A stretch of DNA of 64,000 nucleotides from Alcaligenes faecalis (GCF_009497775.1 NZ_CP031012.1:2418001-2482000), one strand, 5' to 3'. Counted from the first letter of the stretch, positions 45,412-54,917 are shown. Notes: generated by a model not told the origin, from the sequence alone. Program-made: numbers and translations.

Positions 45412-47889
45412 CTATCGGCGTCGCCCTCTAGGGCTGCGCGTGGATTTCGCGGACTTGGCCGCCTTCTCCGTACTGCGTTTTTCATCCCGCTCGGCCTGCT
45501 TTTGCGAAGCACGTCGTTGGGATGCCGTGGTGCCCTTCAAGGCCAGCGGTTTGGTAGACGCTGCTTTCTTGATAGGACGCTCGGACGGATCAGGCCCTTC
45601 TGCCGCTGCCTTCACCGCTTTGTAGCCCACGCCCTTGACCAGACGGAACTCGATACGACGCGCTTCCAGATCAACACGAGCGACCTGCACTTGCACCGCA
45701 TCGGTCAGGCGATAACGCAGACCGGTGCGCTCGCCACGCAGCTCGTTAGACGTTTCGTTGTACTGGAAGTAATCCGCACCCAGCTCGGAGACGTGAACCA
45801 GACCTTCCACATACAAGGTATCCAGCGTCACGAACAAGCCGAAGCTGGTCACGCCGCTGATCTTGCCGGAGTATTCCTCGCCCACGTGCTCTTTAACAAA
45901 CCAGCACTTGAGCCAGGCTTCCACGTCCTTGGAGGCTTCATCAGCACGACGCTCGCGCGCCGACAACAAGGCACCCAGTTTTTCCCAACGTGCAAAGTCG
46001 CGCTTGCTGGCGGGCAAGGCGGCATCGCCCGGATCTTCATCGATAGCCGGAATGTAGCGCTCGCCCTTCAAAATGCCCTTGATAACGCGGTGCACCAGCA
46101 AGTCCGGGTAACGGCGAATCGGGGAAGTGAAGTGAGCGTACTGCGAATAGGCCAAGCCAAAGTGACCCGTTTTTTCCGGGCTGTAAATGGCTTGCTGCAT
46201 GGAACGCAAGCACATGGTCTGGATGACGGCGAAGTCGGAACGGCCACGGGCTGCGGCCACGACTTTGGCGTAATCAGCAGAAGTAGGCTCGTCGCCCCCT
46301 TCCAGTGTCAGACCCAAGCTACGCAAATATTCACGCAAGGCTTCCAGCTTGGGCGGCGTTGGGCCTTCGTGCACACGGTACAAACCGTTGCGACGGCTGC
46401 GAGCAATAAAGTCGGCAGCACATGTATTGGCGGCCAACATGCATTCTTCGATCAGCTTGTGGGCGTCGTTACGGATCAAGGGTTCAATACGCTCGATACG
46501 ACCCAGGGGGTTGCACACAATCTTGGTTTCAACCGTATCGAAATCAATCGCGCCACGCGCGGTACGGCGCTCGGCCAGCAGGCGGTACAAGGAGTACAGG
46601 TTCTGCACAGGCTCCAGCACATGCTGGATCTGGGTGGCGGCCGGGCCAGTAGGCTGCTGCAAGGCGCTCCAGATATCGGAATACGTGGTGCGCGCGTGTG
46701 AATGGATTACCGCATCATAAAACTGATAGGCCGATACGGTGCCGGACTTGGGACCATCCGCCAAGACGACCATATCGCAAACCATGACCAGACGGTCTAC
46801 CGACGGGTTCAGGGAACAGATCCCGTTAGACAGGCTTTCTGGCAACATGGGGATCACGCGGCGCGGGAAATACACACTGGTGCCACGCTCCAGAGCGTCT
46901 TCATCCAGGGCGTCACCGGAGCGCACGTAATGGCTGACGTCGGCAATCGCAACCAGCAAACGCCATGCCCAGCGCGAGCGTTTGCCCGTGCCGATATCAA
47001 CGCGTTCGCAATACACCGCATCATCAAAGTCTCGTGCATCTTCACCGTCAATGGTGATGAACGGCACATCGCGCAAATCAACGCGGCCTTTGTATTCCGA
47101 GGGCTTGACCTTGGCGGGAATACGAGCGGCCTGCTTGAGCGCCTTCTCGGAGAAATCGACCGGCACTTCAAACTTGCGCACGGCAATTTCGATTTCCATG
47201 CCGGGATCGTCAATTTCCCCCAGCACTTCAATCACACGGCCCAAAGGCTGGCGATGACGCTCGGGTTGCTGAGTGATCTCTACCGTCACGACCTGGCCGG
47301 GCTCGGCCTCGCCCTGGTCCCCGTTTGGAATCAGGATGTCGTGCTTGATACGTTGATCTTCGGGCACGACGATAAACGTGCCACGCTCGCGCAGGAAACG
47401 GCCCACCAGCTTGCTGGTATGGCGCGCGGTAACTTCCACAATCGAGGCATCTGGCTTGCCGCGGTATTCACCGACGATGCGCACCATAACGTGGTCGCCG
47501 TGCAACACTTTGGCCATTTCTCGTGGCGACAAGAACAGATCAGACTGCCCGTCGTCGCGCTGCAAGAAACCGAAGCCGTCGCGATGGCCCAACACTTTGC
47601 CCGCGATAAAACCAGTTTGGCTGTTTTTGCGAATTTTGCCTTCGGGGGAAATCAGCAGCTGACCATCGCGCTCCATTGCGCGCACACGCCGCTCGAAACC
47701 CACCGTAATTTCTTTGCCCAGGCCCAGCTTTTTCGCCAGAGCCTGCATGGTCAGGCCGTCTGCATCTTCGCGCAGCCCCGCCAGGATCACTTCCCGCGTC
47801 GGGGTATCCGGGTCGAAGTCAGGCGGCAACTCATAACGGCCCGTTGATTGAATACGGTCCTCAGTACTGTCTTGATGTTTTTTATTCAA
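45412..47889 (-). CDS. rnr: Ribonuclease R
   Basis: An 825-residue 3'-5' exoribonuclease: N-terminal winged helix (EVILAGLREDADGLTMQALA), cold-shock domains, the RNB catalytic core with ITIDGEDARDFDDAVYCE (the four Asp), an S1 domain (YSGKISGVTSFGLFVTLDTL) and a Lys/Arg/Ser-rich basic tail. It degrades structured RNA and takes part in tRNA/rRNA quality control. The length and all domains are normal. Confidence 0.96.
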   Translation of the reverse strand: MNKKHQDSTEDRIQSTGRYELPPDFDPDTPTREVILAGLREDADGLTMQALAKKLGLGKEITVGFERRVRAMERDGQLLISPEGKIRKNSQTGFIAGKVLGHRDGFGFLQRDDGQSDLFLSPREMAKVLHGDHVMVRIVGEYRGKPDASIVEVTARHTSKLVGRFLRERGTFIVVPEDQRIKHDILIPNGDQGEAEPGQVVTVEITQQPERHRQPLGRVIEVLGEIDDPGMEIEIAVRKFEVPVDFSEKALKQAARIPAKVKPSEYKGRVDLRDVPFITIDGEDARDFDDAVYCERVDIGTGKRSRWAWRLLVAIADVSHYVRSGDALDEDALERGTSVYFPRRVIPMLPESLSNGICSLNPSVDRLVMVCDMVVLADGPKSGTVSAYQFYDAVIHSHARTTYSDIWSALQQPTGPAATQIQHVLEPVQNLYSLYRLLAERRTARGAIDFDTVETKIVCNPLGRIERIEPLIRNDAHKLIEECMLAANTCAADFIARSRRNGLYRVHEGPTPPKLEALREYLRSLGLTLEGGDEPTSADYAKVVAAARGRSDFAVIQTMCLRSMQQAIYSPEKTGHFGLAYSQYAHFTSPIRRYPDLLVHRVIKGILKGERYIPAIDEDPGDAALPASKRDFARWEKLGALLSARERRADEASKDVEAWLKCWFVKEHVGEEYSGKISGVTSFGLFVTLDTLYVEGLVHVSELGADYFQYNETSNELRGERTGLRYRLTDAVQVQVARVDLEARRIEFRLVKGVGYKAVKAAAEGPDPSERPIKKAASTKPLALKGTTASQRRASQKQAERDEKRSTEKAAKSAKSTRSPRGRRR

Positions 47890-47997
47890 AAGGACACTTC
47901 CATTATTAATAAAGTATGCCTATAATCCTTTTTCTTTGCTGCTCACGCAGTAAAGAGGTTGGAAGCTTTTGGCACAGCCATAAGCATACAACGATAT

Positions 47998-48082
47998 GCC
48001 CAGGTGGCGGAATTGGTAGACGCGCATGGTTCAGGTCCATGTGCCTTCGGGTGTGGAGGTTCGAGTCCTCTTCTGGGCACCA
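47998..48082 (+). tRNA. tRNA-Leu (anticodon CAG), copy 1
   Basis: An 85-base class II tRNA with encoded CCA. Acceptor GCCCAGG/TCTGGGC, anticodon stem CATGG/CCATG with loop TTCAGGT giving CAG, variable arm TGCCTTCGGGTGT and T loop GGTTCGAGTCC. It is identical in every base to the copies at 52752 and 55079. A TATAAT at 47921-47926 is a likely -10. Confidence 0.97.
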
Positions 48083-48434
48083 AAATTCCGAAAGGCCGAT
48101 CATTTTTCAATGATCGGCCTTTTTTATTTTGTTGCTCCACAAATTTATTATCCTTCAGCGTCAATACGATTAAGTCTGACTGTGACAGAAAACGAGCAGC
48201 AATACGACGCCCTTCTTTTTTGAACACAGCCATTTCCACATAAAGAATCATCACCGCATGATCGGCTGCTTTCTTTACAGGCCTGTGAATGCGCCTTGAA
48301 ACAGACGCCTGTGAAGCCAAGGCGACACGTTCAACGCACAACACCCGCGCCTGAACCCCTCCCCTGTTTTGTACAACCATAAAAAAACCGACTGTGTTTC
48401 GACAATCGGTTTTCAGTTTCTGAATGTAGTGGGT
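48083..48434. other. Intergenic region (352 bp) with two terminators
   Basis: AAAGGCCGATCATT (48091-48104) pairs with AATGATCGGCCTTT, followed by T residues, and ends the tRNA-Leu transcript. AACCGACTGTG near 48387-48397 pairs with GACAATCGGTT and ends the minus-strand HMA gene with a long T-tract. Nothing coding was seen between them. Confidence 0.65.
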
Positions 48435-48689
48435 TTAACCGCCGCAGCCACCGCAACATGCACCGTCTTCACCATGCGCCGGTTTGGCGATTTGATAGCC
48501 GGCCCGCTCAACAGCAGCATGCAGATCTTCCAGCGAGACCTGGGTTTCATCAAAACGAACCGACGCTTTTGCGTTTTCGAACGAGGCATCTGCCGCTTGC
48601 ACGCCTTCGATAGCCGCCAAGGCAATGGCCACTTTATCGGCACATTCAGGGTGTCGCAGACCCGCCAGTTTCAGCATTCCAACTTGCAT
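48435..48689 (-). CDS. Small heavy-metal-associated (HMA) domain protein
   Basis: An 84-residue protein with an HMA-like beta-alpha-beta-beta-alpha-beta pattern (MLKLAGLRHPECADKVAIAL, ASVRFDETQVSLEDLHAAVE, RAGYQIA). The usual CxxC metal loop is replaced by GLRHPECAD with a single Cys. Instead, the C-terminus ends CCGGCGG with three cysteines. It may bind a metal through this tail, or may not be a metallochaperone. It is a single gene with its own terminator. Confidence 0.72.
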   Translation of the reverse strand: MQVGMLKLAGLRHPECADKVAIALAAIEGVQAADASFENAKASVRFDETQVSLEDLHAAVERAGYQIAKPAHGEDGACCGGCGG

Positions 48690-48800
48690 TTTCTATCCCT
48701 TTAACTATGAGGTGAGGCAGTTGATGAAATCGCCACCGCCCATAAAGATATATATTAAATACATCTTATAAATACGGCAAGTGACGGGAAGCCACCATAG

Positions 48801-48846
48801 AAAAAAACCCGGCCTGCCCGCGCATGCGCAAACAAACCAGGCCGAA
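48801..48846 (-). terminator. Terminator of the MHS transporter gene
   Basis: CGGCCTG (about 48810-48816) pairs with CAGGCCG (48838-48844). On minus it is followed by TTTTTTT (48807-48801), 20 bases after the stop. Confidence 0.7.
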
Positions 48847-48865
48847 GGGAGATTGTGCTTTTTTC

Positions 48866-50143
48866 TTATTTCATGCCCAGCTTGCGACTGACTGCCAGCA
48901 AGGCCACGATGCTCAAGGCTGCCGCCATGATCAGGTAATAACTAGGTGCCACGGGCGAGCCGGTCCAGGAGATCAATCCTGTGGCAATCACCGGGGCAAA
49001 GCCGCCGAATACCGTCACGCCAATGTTGTAGCTCAGGGACATGCCGGTTACGCGGGTACGCACCGGGAATACATCAGCCATCAGGCCCGCCAAGGGGGCG
49101 AAGTAAATGGACTTGAGCAGCGCCATCAAGCCCACCACCAGAATCAAGGCCGTCTGTGTTGCTACGGTGTTCAGCCAGATGAAGGACGGGAAAATCACAA
49201 TGGCATACACAATCGCCGCAAACAGCATGATCTTGATGCGGCTGATCTTGCCGGCCACATACCCCACCAGCGGCGTGGCAAAGGTCAGGATCAAGCCAGC
49301 TGTCAGTGTCGCCAGAAAACCGGCGGACTGCGGAATGTGCAAGGTGGTCGCGGCATAAGACGGCATGTACTTGATGATGAAGTTCGAGGCCGTAGACACA
49401 ATCAGCGTCCCCATGGCGATCAGCAACAAGGTTTTCTGCGACGTCAGCACCTCGCGCAAAGGCTGGCTGCCCGGCTCGCTTTCCTTGAAGTCCGGCGACT
49501 CGTCCACTGTCTTGCGGATGTAGTAACCCACTGGCCCCAACAGCAAGCCGAAAATAAATGGGGTACGCCAGCCCCAATCCAGCATTTGCTGCTCGTTAAG
49601 ATTGGAGGTCAGCACGTAACCAAACAAGGACGCCAGCACCACACCAAAACCCTGGCTGGCAAACTGCAAGCTGGCCACAAAAGTACGGGTGCTTTTAGGA
49701 GCGTGCTCCATCATGAAGGCCGTGGAGCTACCGAACTCGCCCCCGGCCGAGAAGCCTTGAATCAGACGCGCAATCAAGATCCCGATAGGCGCTATGACGC
49801 CGGCCGTGGCATAGCTGGGCATGCAGGCAATCATCAGGGTGCCGATCAGCATCAGGATGATGGACAGCGACAAGGCTTTTTTACGGCCATGCGTATCCGC
49901 ATAAGAACCAATGACCGCCGCCCCGATAGGTCGGATCAAGAATGAAATGCCAAAGGTGGCAAAGGCCAGCACCAGCGAGACAGTGGGGTCCGTGGTCGGA
50001 AAGAACACATGGCTGATTGTCAGCGCAAAGTAGGCGTAAACGGAAAGGTCGAACCATTCCAACGTGTTGCCTACCAATGATGCCGCAACCGGCTTCCAGA
50101 AAGAGCGCGGCGTGGAGCCTGTCGCTGCCTGTGTATGTTCCAT
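48866..50143 (-). CDS. MFS transporter, metabolite/H+ symporter (MHS) type
   Basis: A 425-residue protein with 12 membrane helices. MHS features: GNTLEWFDLSVYAYFALTI, the cytosolic loop GSYADTHGRKKAL, and RLIQGFSAGGEFGSS. Known relatives carry citrate, alpha-ketoglutarate, proline or betaine; the substrate here is unknown. It is next to an M20 peptidase gene (63 bases upstream on the same strand), so uptake of a dipeptide-like or acyl-amino-acid substrate is possible. Confidence 0.86.
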   Translation of the reverse strand: MEHTQAATGSTPRSFWKPVAASLVGNTLEWFDLSVYAYFALTISHVFFPTTDPTVSLVLAFATFGISFLIRPIGAAVIGSYADTHGRKKALSLSIILMLIGTLMIACMPSYATAGVIAPIGILIARLIQGFSAGGEFGSSTAFMMEHAPKSTRTFVASLQFASQGFGVVLASLFGYVLTSNLNEQQMLDWGWRTPFIFGLLLGPVGYYIRKTVDESPDFKESEPGSQPLREVLTSQKTLLLIAMGTLIVSTASNFIIKYMPSYAATTLHIPQSAGFLATLTAGLILTFATPLVGYVAGKISRIKIMLFAAIVYAIVIFPSFIWLNTVATQTALILVVGLMALLKSIYFAPLAGLMADVFPVRTRVTGMSLSYNIGVTVFGGFAPVIATGLISWTGSPVAPSYYLIMAAALSIVALLAVSRKLGMK

Positions 50144-50206
50144 CGTGTGTATCCTCCTTTTTCCTGTTGTTTTGTGGGCAGCGCGCTGCCGCTTTTTTAC
50201 GTGTTT

Positions 50207-51589
50207 TTACGTGTTTCTGGCCATCTCGCCCAGTTCCCAGAAAATGCTGGTCATGATGTCCAGACCTTCCTGAATGACGGGAGCCAGCATGTGTTCATTC
50301 GGAGCATGCTGAGAGCAGCCGGGATAGGAATGCGGCACCCAAATGGTGGGCAGACCCAGCACGTCCGCAAAAATATCGTTGGGGACAGTGCCGGCCAGAT
50401 TCGGAATCAGGGCGATCTTTTGGGAGCTCACCTTGCTGATCGCATCTTTGACCACAGCAATCCAGGGGTTCCCCAGATCCAGGCGCGTGGCGGGTGTAAT
50501 ACGGTCCACATGAATACGTACCTGCTCAAACCCGTGCGCATCCAGATACTGACGCAAGGCAGTTTCCAGCCGCTCCCATTGGGTTCCCAGCACAAAGCGC
50601 AGATTGCAGAAGGCCTTGGCCCGTGGAGGGATGGCATTCACCGGCTTTTGAGGGTTACCTGAATCCAGTGCCAGCACTTCCAGCGTGTTCCAGCCAAACA
50701 AGCGCTCGCCATAACTCAAATCAGGTTCGCCCCAGTTTTCATTCAGAGCCAGCCCCAAGGTGCGTTGACTAATTTCAAGATCAGCGATGGCGGCGCGCAC
50801 ATCCTCCGGGATGCCCCCAGGCGTCAGGTCGCGACACAGCAGCTTGCCCTTGCCATCGACCAGACAAGCCAAGGCATTGGCCAGCACAATGGCCGGGTTC
50901 TCCATTACCCCGCCCCAATTGCCCGAGTGCAGGCCGCTTTCTCGGGATACCACTTCCAAAGAAAACAAGGCGGTGCCACGCGAGCCTAAAAACAAGGTGG
51001 GCTGAGCGGCATTCAAGCGGGGGCCATCCGAGGCCAGAAATACATCTGCCGACAGCAGATCCGCTTGCTCTTCGCAGAACTCGCGCAGGCCCACAGAGCC
51101 ACGTTCTTCACCCGTTTCGAAAATGGCTTTCAGGTTGAAACCCAAGCGCCCTTCACGTGCCTGAATCACCTGCTCCAGCGCCACCAGATTGATGCTGTGC
51201 TGCCCCTTGTTATCCGCTGTTCCGCGGCCGTACCAGCGATCCCCTTCAATCTGCAAAGACCAGGGAGACAGGCCATCACGCCATTGCAGATCATGCCCCG
51301 GCACAACATCGCCATGCCCGTAAGTCAGGACCGTGGGCGAGTCATCCGACTCGTGACGATGAGCCACCAGAATCGGGCCCGCTCCTTTGGGGTTGGCCAT
51401 GATGCGAACCGAGAAACCCAGCTTGATCAGGCTGGGGCTTAATTCCTGCTCCAGATACTGAAGCAGTTGATCGGCCTTTTCTGCTGTCTGGCTGTCGCTC
51501 TCAATGGCTACACGTCGGCGCAGCTCCGCTTCAAAGCGCCCGTCGGCCAGATAGGCGCGCACATTGGCTAATGCTTCACTTTTTCCCAT
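50207..51589 (-). CDS. M20-family metallopeptidase
   Basis: A 460-residue peptidase of the ArgE/DapE/carnosinase group. Metal ligands appear in LTYGHGDVVPG (His, Asp), GRGTADNKGQH (bridging Asp), FETGEERGS (catalytic Glu) and the C-terminal His of SQHAPNEHML. A dimerisation lid domain sits between about residues 205 and 320. It hydrolyses an amide or peptide bond; the substrate is not known. It is first in an operon with the MHS transporter, divergent from a LysR regulator. Confidence 0.87.
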   Translation of the reverse strand: MGKSEALANVRAYLADGRFEAELRRRVAIESDSQTAEKADQLLQYLEQELSPSLIKLGFSVRIMANPKGAGPILVAHRHESDDSPTVLTYGHGDVVPGHDLQWRDGLSPWSLQIEGDRWYGRGTADNKGQHSINLVALEQVIQAREGRLGFNLKAIFETGEERGSVGLREFCEEQADLLSADVFLASDGPRLNAAQPTLFLGSRGTALFSLEVVSRESGLHSGNWGGVMENPAIVLANALACLVDGKGKLLCRDLTPGGIPEDVRAAIADLEISQRTLGLALNENWGEPDLSYGERLFGWNTLEVLALDSGNPQKPVNAIPPRAKAFCNLRFVLGTQWERLETALRQYLDAHGFEQVRIHVDRITPATRLDLGNPWIAVVKDAISKVSSQKIALIPNLAGTVPNDIFADVLGLPTIWVPHSYPGCSQHAPNEHMLAPVIQEGLDIMTSIFWELGEMARNT

Positions 51590-51735
51590 TCGGTTGTCGT
51601 TCTGTCATTGATATAGAAAGTGGGACTATAAAATCTGGCTTTCCTTCTGTATATTTCTATCTTTCGAAGCTAATCAGCTAATTTTTAGAACTCTTGAAAC
51701 AAGCTTTCATCAGCCCCGGCAACACCAAGGTGGAC

Positions 51736-52629
51736 ATGGACTACAAATATTTTCTGGCCGTTATGGAGACAGGCTCCCTGGCTGCCGCCAGCGCACGGCT
51801 GCACATCGCCCCCAGTGCCATCAGCCGGCAAATTGCCCTGATGGAAGAAGCGGTAGGAGTCAGCTTATTTGAACGCAGACGACGCGGCATGGTGCTGACC
51901 GCCGCCGGGCAAGCCCTGGCCGACCATGCCTTGCGGGTGCGTCTGGAAGAAGAAGCTATCTTGCAAAGCCTGCGCACCAAGGACTATGCGCAAGCCCATA
52001 TGATCCGAGTGGCTGCTACGGAAGGTTTGTCGCGCTACTTTCTACCCGGTGTGATGGCGGATTTTTCGGCTCGTAGGCCGCAGGCCCAGTTTGTATTGAG
52101 GGTAGGCTCACCCACGGACTGCCTGGATCAAGTGAAAAATGGCGATGTGGATATTGCGGTGGTTTTCAGCACCGCACCCGTGCCGGATGTGGAGGTGAAC
52201 CATAGCTGTCGCTCCCCTCTTTTTGCCATCATGCAGCCTGAACACCCATTGGCAAACGCTGACAGCCTATCGTTGAAGGAATTGCAGGCCTATCCCATCG
52301 TGATGCCGGGCCAAGAGTCGACTCAAAAGCAGCTTTTCAACCATGTGTGTCAGATGGAAAAGCTGCGCTTTCATGAGGTCTTTACCTGCAATTACTCGGG
52401 GGCGCTGCATGAGTATGTGCGCCAGACAGAAGCGATTGCCTTGGGCGCACTCATCAGCCATCGGAGCAGTCGGGACAATGGTCTGCAAGCTGTGCCGGTA
52501 CACGACCCACGCCTGGAACGGGATATACAGGTGCTGAGCATGGCAAAGCGTGTGTTGCCTGAAAGCGTGCAGGAGTTCATGCAGATGCTGGTGCAGGAGC
52601 TGCAAGAAAGCCAGGCCGAACAAGCCTGA
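51736..52629 (+). CDS. LysR-family regulator, divergent from the M20 peptidase
   Basis: A 297-residue regulator: N-terminal helix-turn-helix (MDYKYFLAVMETGSLAAASA, IAPSAISRQIALME) and a LysR effector domain. AAGG lies just before this ATG. The longer frame from a TTG at 51694 adds residues that are not typical. It probably controls the M20 peptidase and transporter genes across a 146-base gap. Confidence 0.88.
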   Translation: MDYKYFLAVMETGSLAAASARLHIAPSAISRQIALMEEAVGVSLFERRRRGMVLTAAGQALADHALRVRLEEEAILQSLRTKDYAQAHMIRVAATEGLSRYFLPGVMADFSARRPQAQFVLRVGSPTDCLDQVKNGDVDIAVVFSTAPVPDVEVNHSCRSPLFAIMQPEHPLANADSLSLKELQAYPIVMPGQESTQKQLFNHVCQMEKLRFHEVFTCNYSGALHEYVRQTEAIALGALISHRSSRDNGLQAVPVHDPRLERDIQVLSMAKRVLPESVQEFMQMLVQELQESQAEQA

Positions 52630-52649
52630 GCAGGCGTAGATAGCCATCA

Positions 52650-52686
52650 ACAAAAAAGGCCGATCATTTTTCAATGACCGGCCTTT
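52650..52686. terminator. Terminator between LysR gene and inverted tRNA-Leu
   Basis: AAAAGGCCGATCATT pairs with AATGACCGGCCTTT, loop TTTC, with a run of A residues at 52652-52657 so that minus transcripts end in T's. It can serve the tRNA on minus and, less well, the LysR gene on plus. Confidence 0.75.
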
Positions 52687-52708
52687 CAGCATTCCGAACG
52701 CACAAAAC

Positions 52709-52742
52709 AAAAAGCCGAACATCTTTCGATGCTCGGCTTTTT
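52709..52742 (-). terminator. Terminator just after tRNA-Leu copy 2
   Basis: AAAAAGCCGAACATC pairs with GATGCTCGGCTTTTT with one mismatch. It lies 10 bases after the tRNA 3' end and has T-rich flanks both ways. Confidence 0.8.
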
Positions 52743-52751
52743 GAGGAATTT

Positions 52752-52836
52752 TGGTGCCCAGAAGAGGACTCGAACCTCCACACCCGAAGGCACATGGACC
52801 TGAACCATGCGCGTCTACCAATTCCGCCACCTGGGC
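52752..52836 (-). tRNA. tRNA-Leu (anticodon CAG), copy 2, inverted
   Basis: Base for base the same 85-nt gene as copies 1 and 3, in the opposite orientation, with encoded CCA at 52754-52752. Two tandem terminators follow it. Confidence 0.97.
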
Positions 52837-52958
52837 TCTGACTGCTGGATTTGTTTTTCAACTCGTCTCTGCAAGACAGAAGAGAACTATAGCATGATTT
52901 TGAAATAGTGCAAACTATTTCTGCTTTTTTTCATACCTGACAGAAATAAGGGCGGCCC

Positions 52959-53117
52959 TTGCACTTCATAAGAATCGCTTTTATGCTTATTGCTATATCA
53001 AGAGTTGGGGCAACCCATGCCAACCTGTGTACCCGCACAAGGTGGATTCAAGATATGGCCATCTGGCAATCAATGGGATCATCAAGATACGAACCCGCTG
53101 CCAGCGGGTTTTTTTAT
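52959..53117 (+). ncRNA. Candidate small RNA with promoter and terminator
   Basis: A promoter TTGCAC (52959-52964), 17-base spacer and TATGCT (52982-52987) predicts a start near 52994. An intrinsic terminator follows: CCCGCTG C CAGCGGG (53094-53108) and eight T residues to about 53116. The RNA would be about 120 nt. It has small inner hairpins (GCCATCTGGC, CCTGTG/CACAAGG) and two copies of CAAGATA. It is not a known family to me. It may instead be the attenuated leader of the gene at 53201. Confidence 0.5.
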
Positions 53118-53200
53118 GTCTGACTGGCGTCAGGCAAAGGGTCTTTTAATCCAACTTGCTCACCCGGAACTCCCTTCCAAGAGCTAAACAGGAGTGTTTC

Positions 53201-53545
53201 ATGTCTGTACCGTTTTGCTATCACCTGACTCTAGAACAGCACAGCTACCGCATTGTTCTGCGCCCCGGTTGTTCCCGGCTGGCCGTCGTATGCGAATTGC
53301 ATGCTGATACGGTCGGAGATTACGAACCGCGCTGGCTGGGTTCCAGTTGTCGCGGTGGCTATTGGGCCCGCTTCCAGCACGATATTGACAGCACTTTGTT
53401 GCTGAACATGGATGCCATTGCCCGCCTGATTGACGAACACCGTCTGGCTCATCCCAATACGGTGCTGGATACGGATTTGCAGCCTGTTCTGAAAGTAGGC
53501 GGACGCTTGCGCGCCCAGCCCTACCCTCAGCAAAAAGCTGCTTAA
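53201..53545 (+). CDS. Hypothetical protein, 114 residues
   Basis: A soluble protein with no signal peptide or membrane helix that I can see. AGGAG lies 6 bases before the ATG at 53201. The sequence (VCELHADTVGDYEPRWLGSS, GYWARFQHDIDSTLLLNMDA, IARLIDEHRL) does not suggest a family to me. It overlaps the stop of the convergent siderophore-reductase gene by four bases. Confidence 0.65.
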   Translation: MSVPFCYHLTLEQHSYRIVLRPGCSRLAVVCELHADTVGDYEPRWLGSSCRGGYWARFQHDIDSTLLLNMDAIARLIDEHRLAHPNTVLDTDLQPVLKVGGRLRAQPYPQQKAA

Positions 53546-54342
53546 TCCAGGCCTGGGGCGTCGTCGCCCTGATCGCCTTGACGCCAGTAGCTGCTGGCCC
53601 GAATCGCGCTTTTATCCAGGCCGCGTTCTTGCACCCAGTATTCGCGCAAGCTTTGCGCGATGGAATATTCTGCTGCGACCCACACATAGCCGGTGCCGCT
53701 CAACTCGGGTGCGGCACGCAGGGAATCCAGAATGCCATCCAGACCGGCCAGCGAAGGAACCCAGTTCACGGTGACGTGATCCGGCGCTTCCATCGTACCC
53801 ACCGTCAGCAAATTGCGCGCCAACACATACACCTGTACCTTCACGCTGGACGGCAGTTCATGCACACGGCGTGCCATGGCGGGCACAGCGGTTTCGTCAC
53901 CAATCAGGATTTGCCAATCCAGATCCTTGCTGACCAGGAAGGAGCCGCGCGGACCGGCCACGCCCAGCTTGTCGCCTTCTTTGGCTTGCATGGCCCATTG
54001 GCATGCTGGGCCTTCACCGTGGACCACAAAATCAATATCCATCTCTTTTTCCTGCTCGCGGAACTCGCGAGGGGTGTAGTCGCGGATGGGTGGCTTTTCC
54101 TGACCGGCAGCAAAGACCATGCCGCGCTCGCCCATTTGAGGCAGGCGCAATTCTTTGGTGCTGGGGTCCGGGAAAATCAGTTTGACGTGATCATCAAAGC
54201 CGGGGGTGTAAAAGCCTTCCAGATCCGAGCCTGCCAAGGTGATACGCACCATATCAGGGCCCAGTTCGCGCCGCTTTTTAACGGTCAGCAAACGCAACTT
54301 CAGGGTATGGGCAACTTTTTGCGTTAATTGTTCAGACTGCAT
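53542..54342 (-). CDS. Siderophore-interacting FAD-dependent reductase (ViuB/YqjH type)
   Basis: A 266-residue protein of the SIP family. The FAD-binding motif IRDYTPREFR is near residue 86, followed by VHGEGPACQWAM and GPRGSFLVSKDLDWQILIGDETAVPA; the C-terminal SIP domain includes VWVAAEYSIAQSLREYW and SSYWRQGDQGDDAPG. It reduces ferric siderophores in the cytoplasm to free iron. AGGAG precedes the start, two bases after the PadR stop. The pair resembles E. coli yqjI-yqjH. Confidence 0.9.
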   Translation of the reverse strand: MQSEQLTQKVAHTLKLRLLTVKKRRELGPDMVRITLAGSDLEGFYTPGFDDHVKLIFPDPSTKELRLPQMGERGMVFAAGQEKPPIRDYTPREFREQEKEMDIDFVVHGEGPACQWAMQAKEGDKLGVAGPRGSFLVSKDLDWQILIGDETAVPAMARRVHELPSSVKVQVYVLARNLLTVGTMEAPDHVTVNWVPSLAGLDGILDSLRAAPELSGTGYVWVAAEYSIAQSLREYWVQERGLDKSAIRASSYWRQGDQGDDAPGLD

Positions 54343-54344
54343 TC

Positions 54345-54917
54345 TTAAGACTCCTTGGGCAAGTTCCGAATTTCAGCGATGGCCTTCTCCAGAATGGCCA
54401 CCACTTCAGCCTGTCGTTCCAGACTGGCTGTGGATTGTTCAAACATGGCCTGCTTCAGGCTGTGGCGTACCTGGACAAATTCCGGCAACCAGCCTGTTTG
54501 TTCCTGCGCGGCCTTCAAGTCCTCGTCGCTATTGTGTTCGGCCAGCATCTGCCGTATCCACACCAGCTTGCGCCCGCGGTAGGTCAGGGATTGCAGCAGG
54601 TAATCGCACTTTTCCTTTTGCTCCTCCAGATACTTCTGACCTTCCTTGGTCAGGCTGTACATCTTGCGACGGCCTTCTTCTTCGATCAGTACCCAACCTT
54701 GCGTGGCGCAATACGCCAGGGCCGGATAGACCGCGCCCGCGCTGGGTACATAACTGTTCTGGCTGATCTGCGCGAAACGGCGGATCAGTTGATAACCGTG
54801 AGTACTGCCCTCTTTGAGCAGAACCATCAGCATGAGCTGCATGGCGCGAGCCGAGTACTTTCGGCCTTGGCCCATGTCCAGCAACATACGCTCGACATCC
54901 ATTGTGTTGAATTTCAT
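54345..54917 (-). CDS. PadR-family transcriptional regulator (YqjI-like)
   Basis: A 190-residue regulator: PadR winged helix (MQLMLMVLLKEGSTHGYQLI, AGAVYPALAYCATQGW, EEEGRRKMYSLTKEGQ) and a C-terminal helical dimerisation domain (residues 95-185). E. coli YqjI, a nickel-responsive PadR factor, represses the neighbouring ferric reductase gene. The His-rich N-terminal tail of YqjI is absent here, so nickel sensing is not supported. A Fur-like site lies upstream. Confidence 0.87.
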   Translation of the reverse strand: MKFNTMDVERMLLDMGQGRKYSARAMQLMLMVLLKEGSTHGYQLIRRFAQISQNSYVPSAGAVYPALAYCATQGWVLIEEEGRRKMYSLTKEGQKYLEEQKEKCDYLLQSLTYRGRKLVWIRQMLAEHNSDEDLKAAQEQTGWLPEFVQVRHSLKQAMFEQSTASLERQAEVVAILEKAIAEIRNLPKES

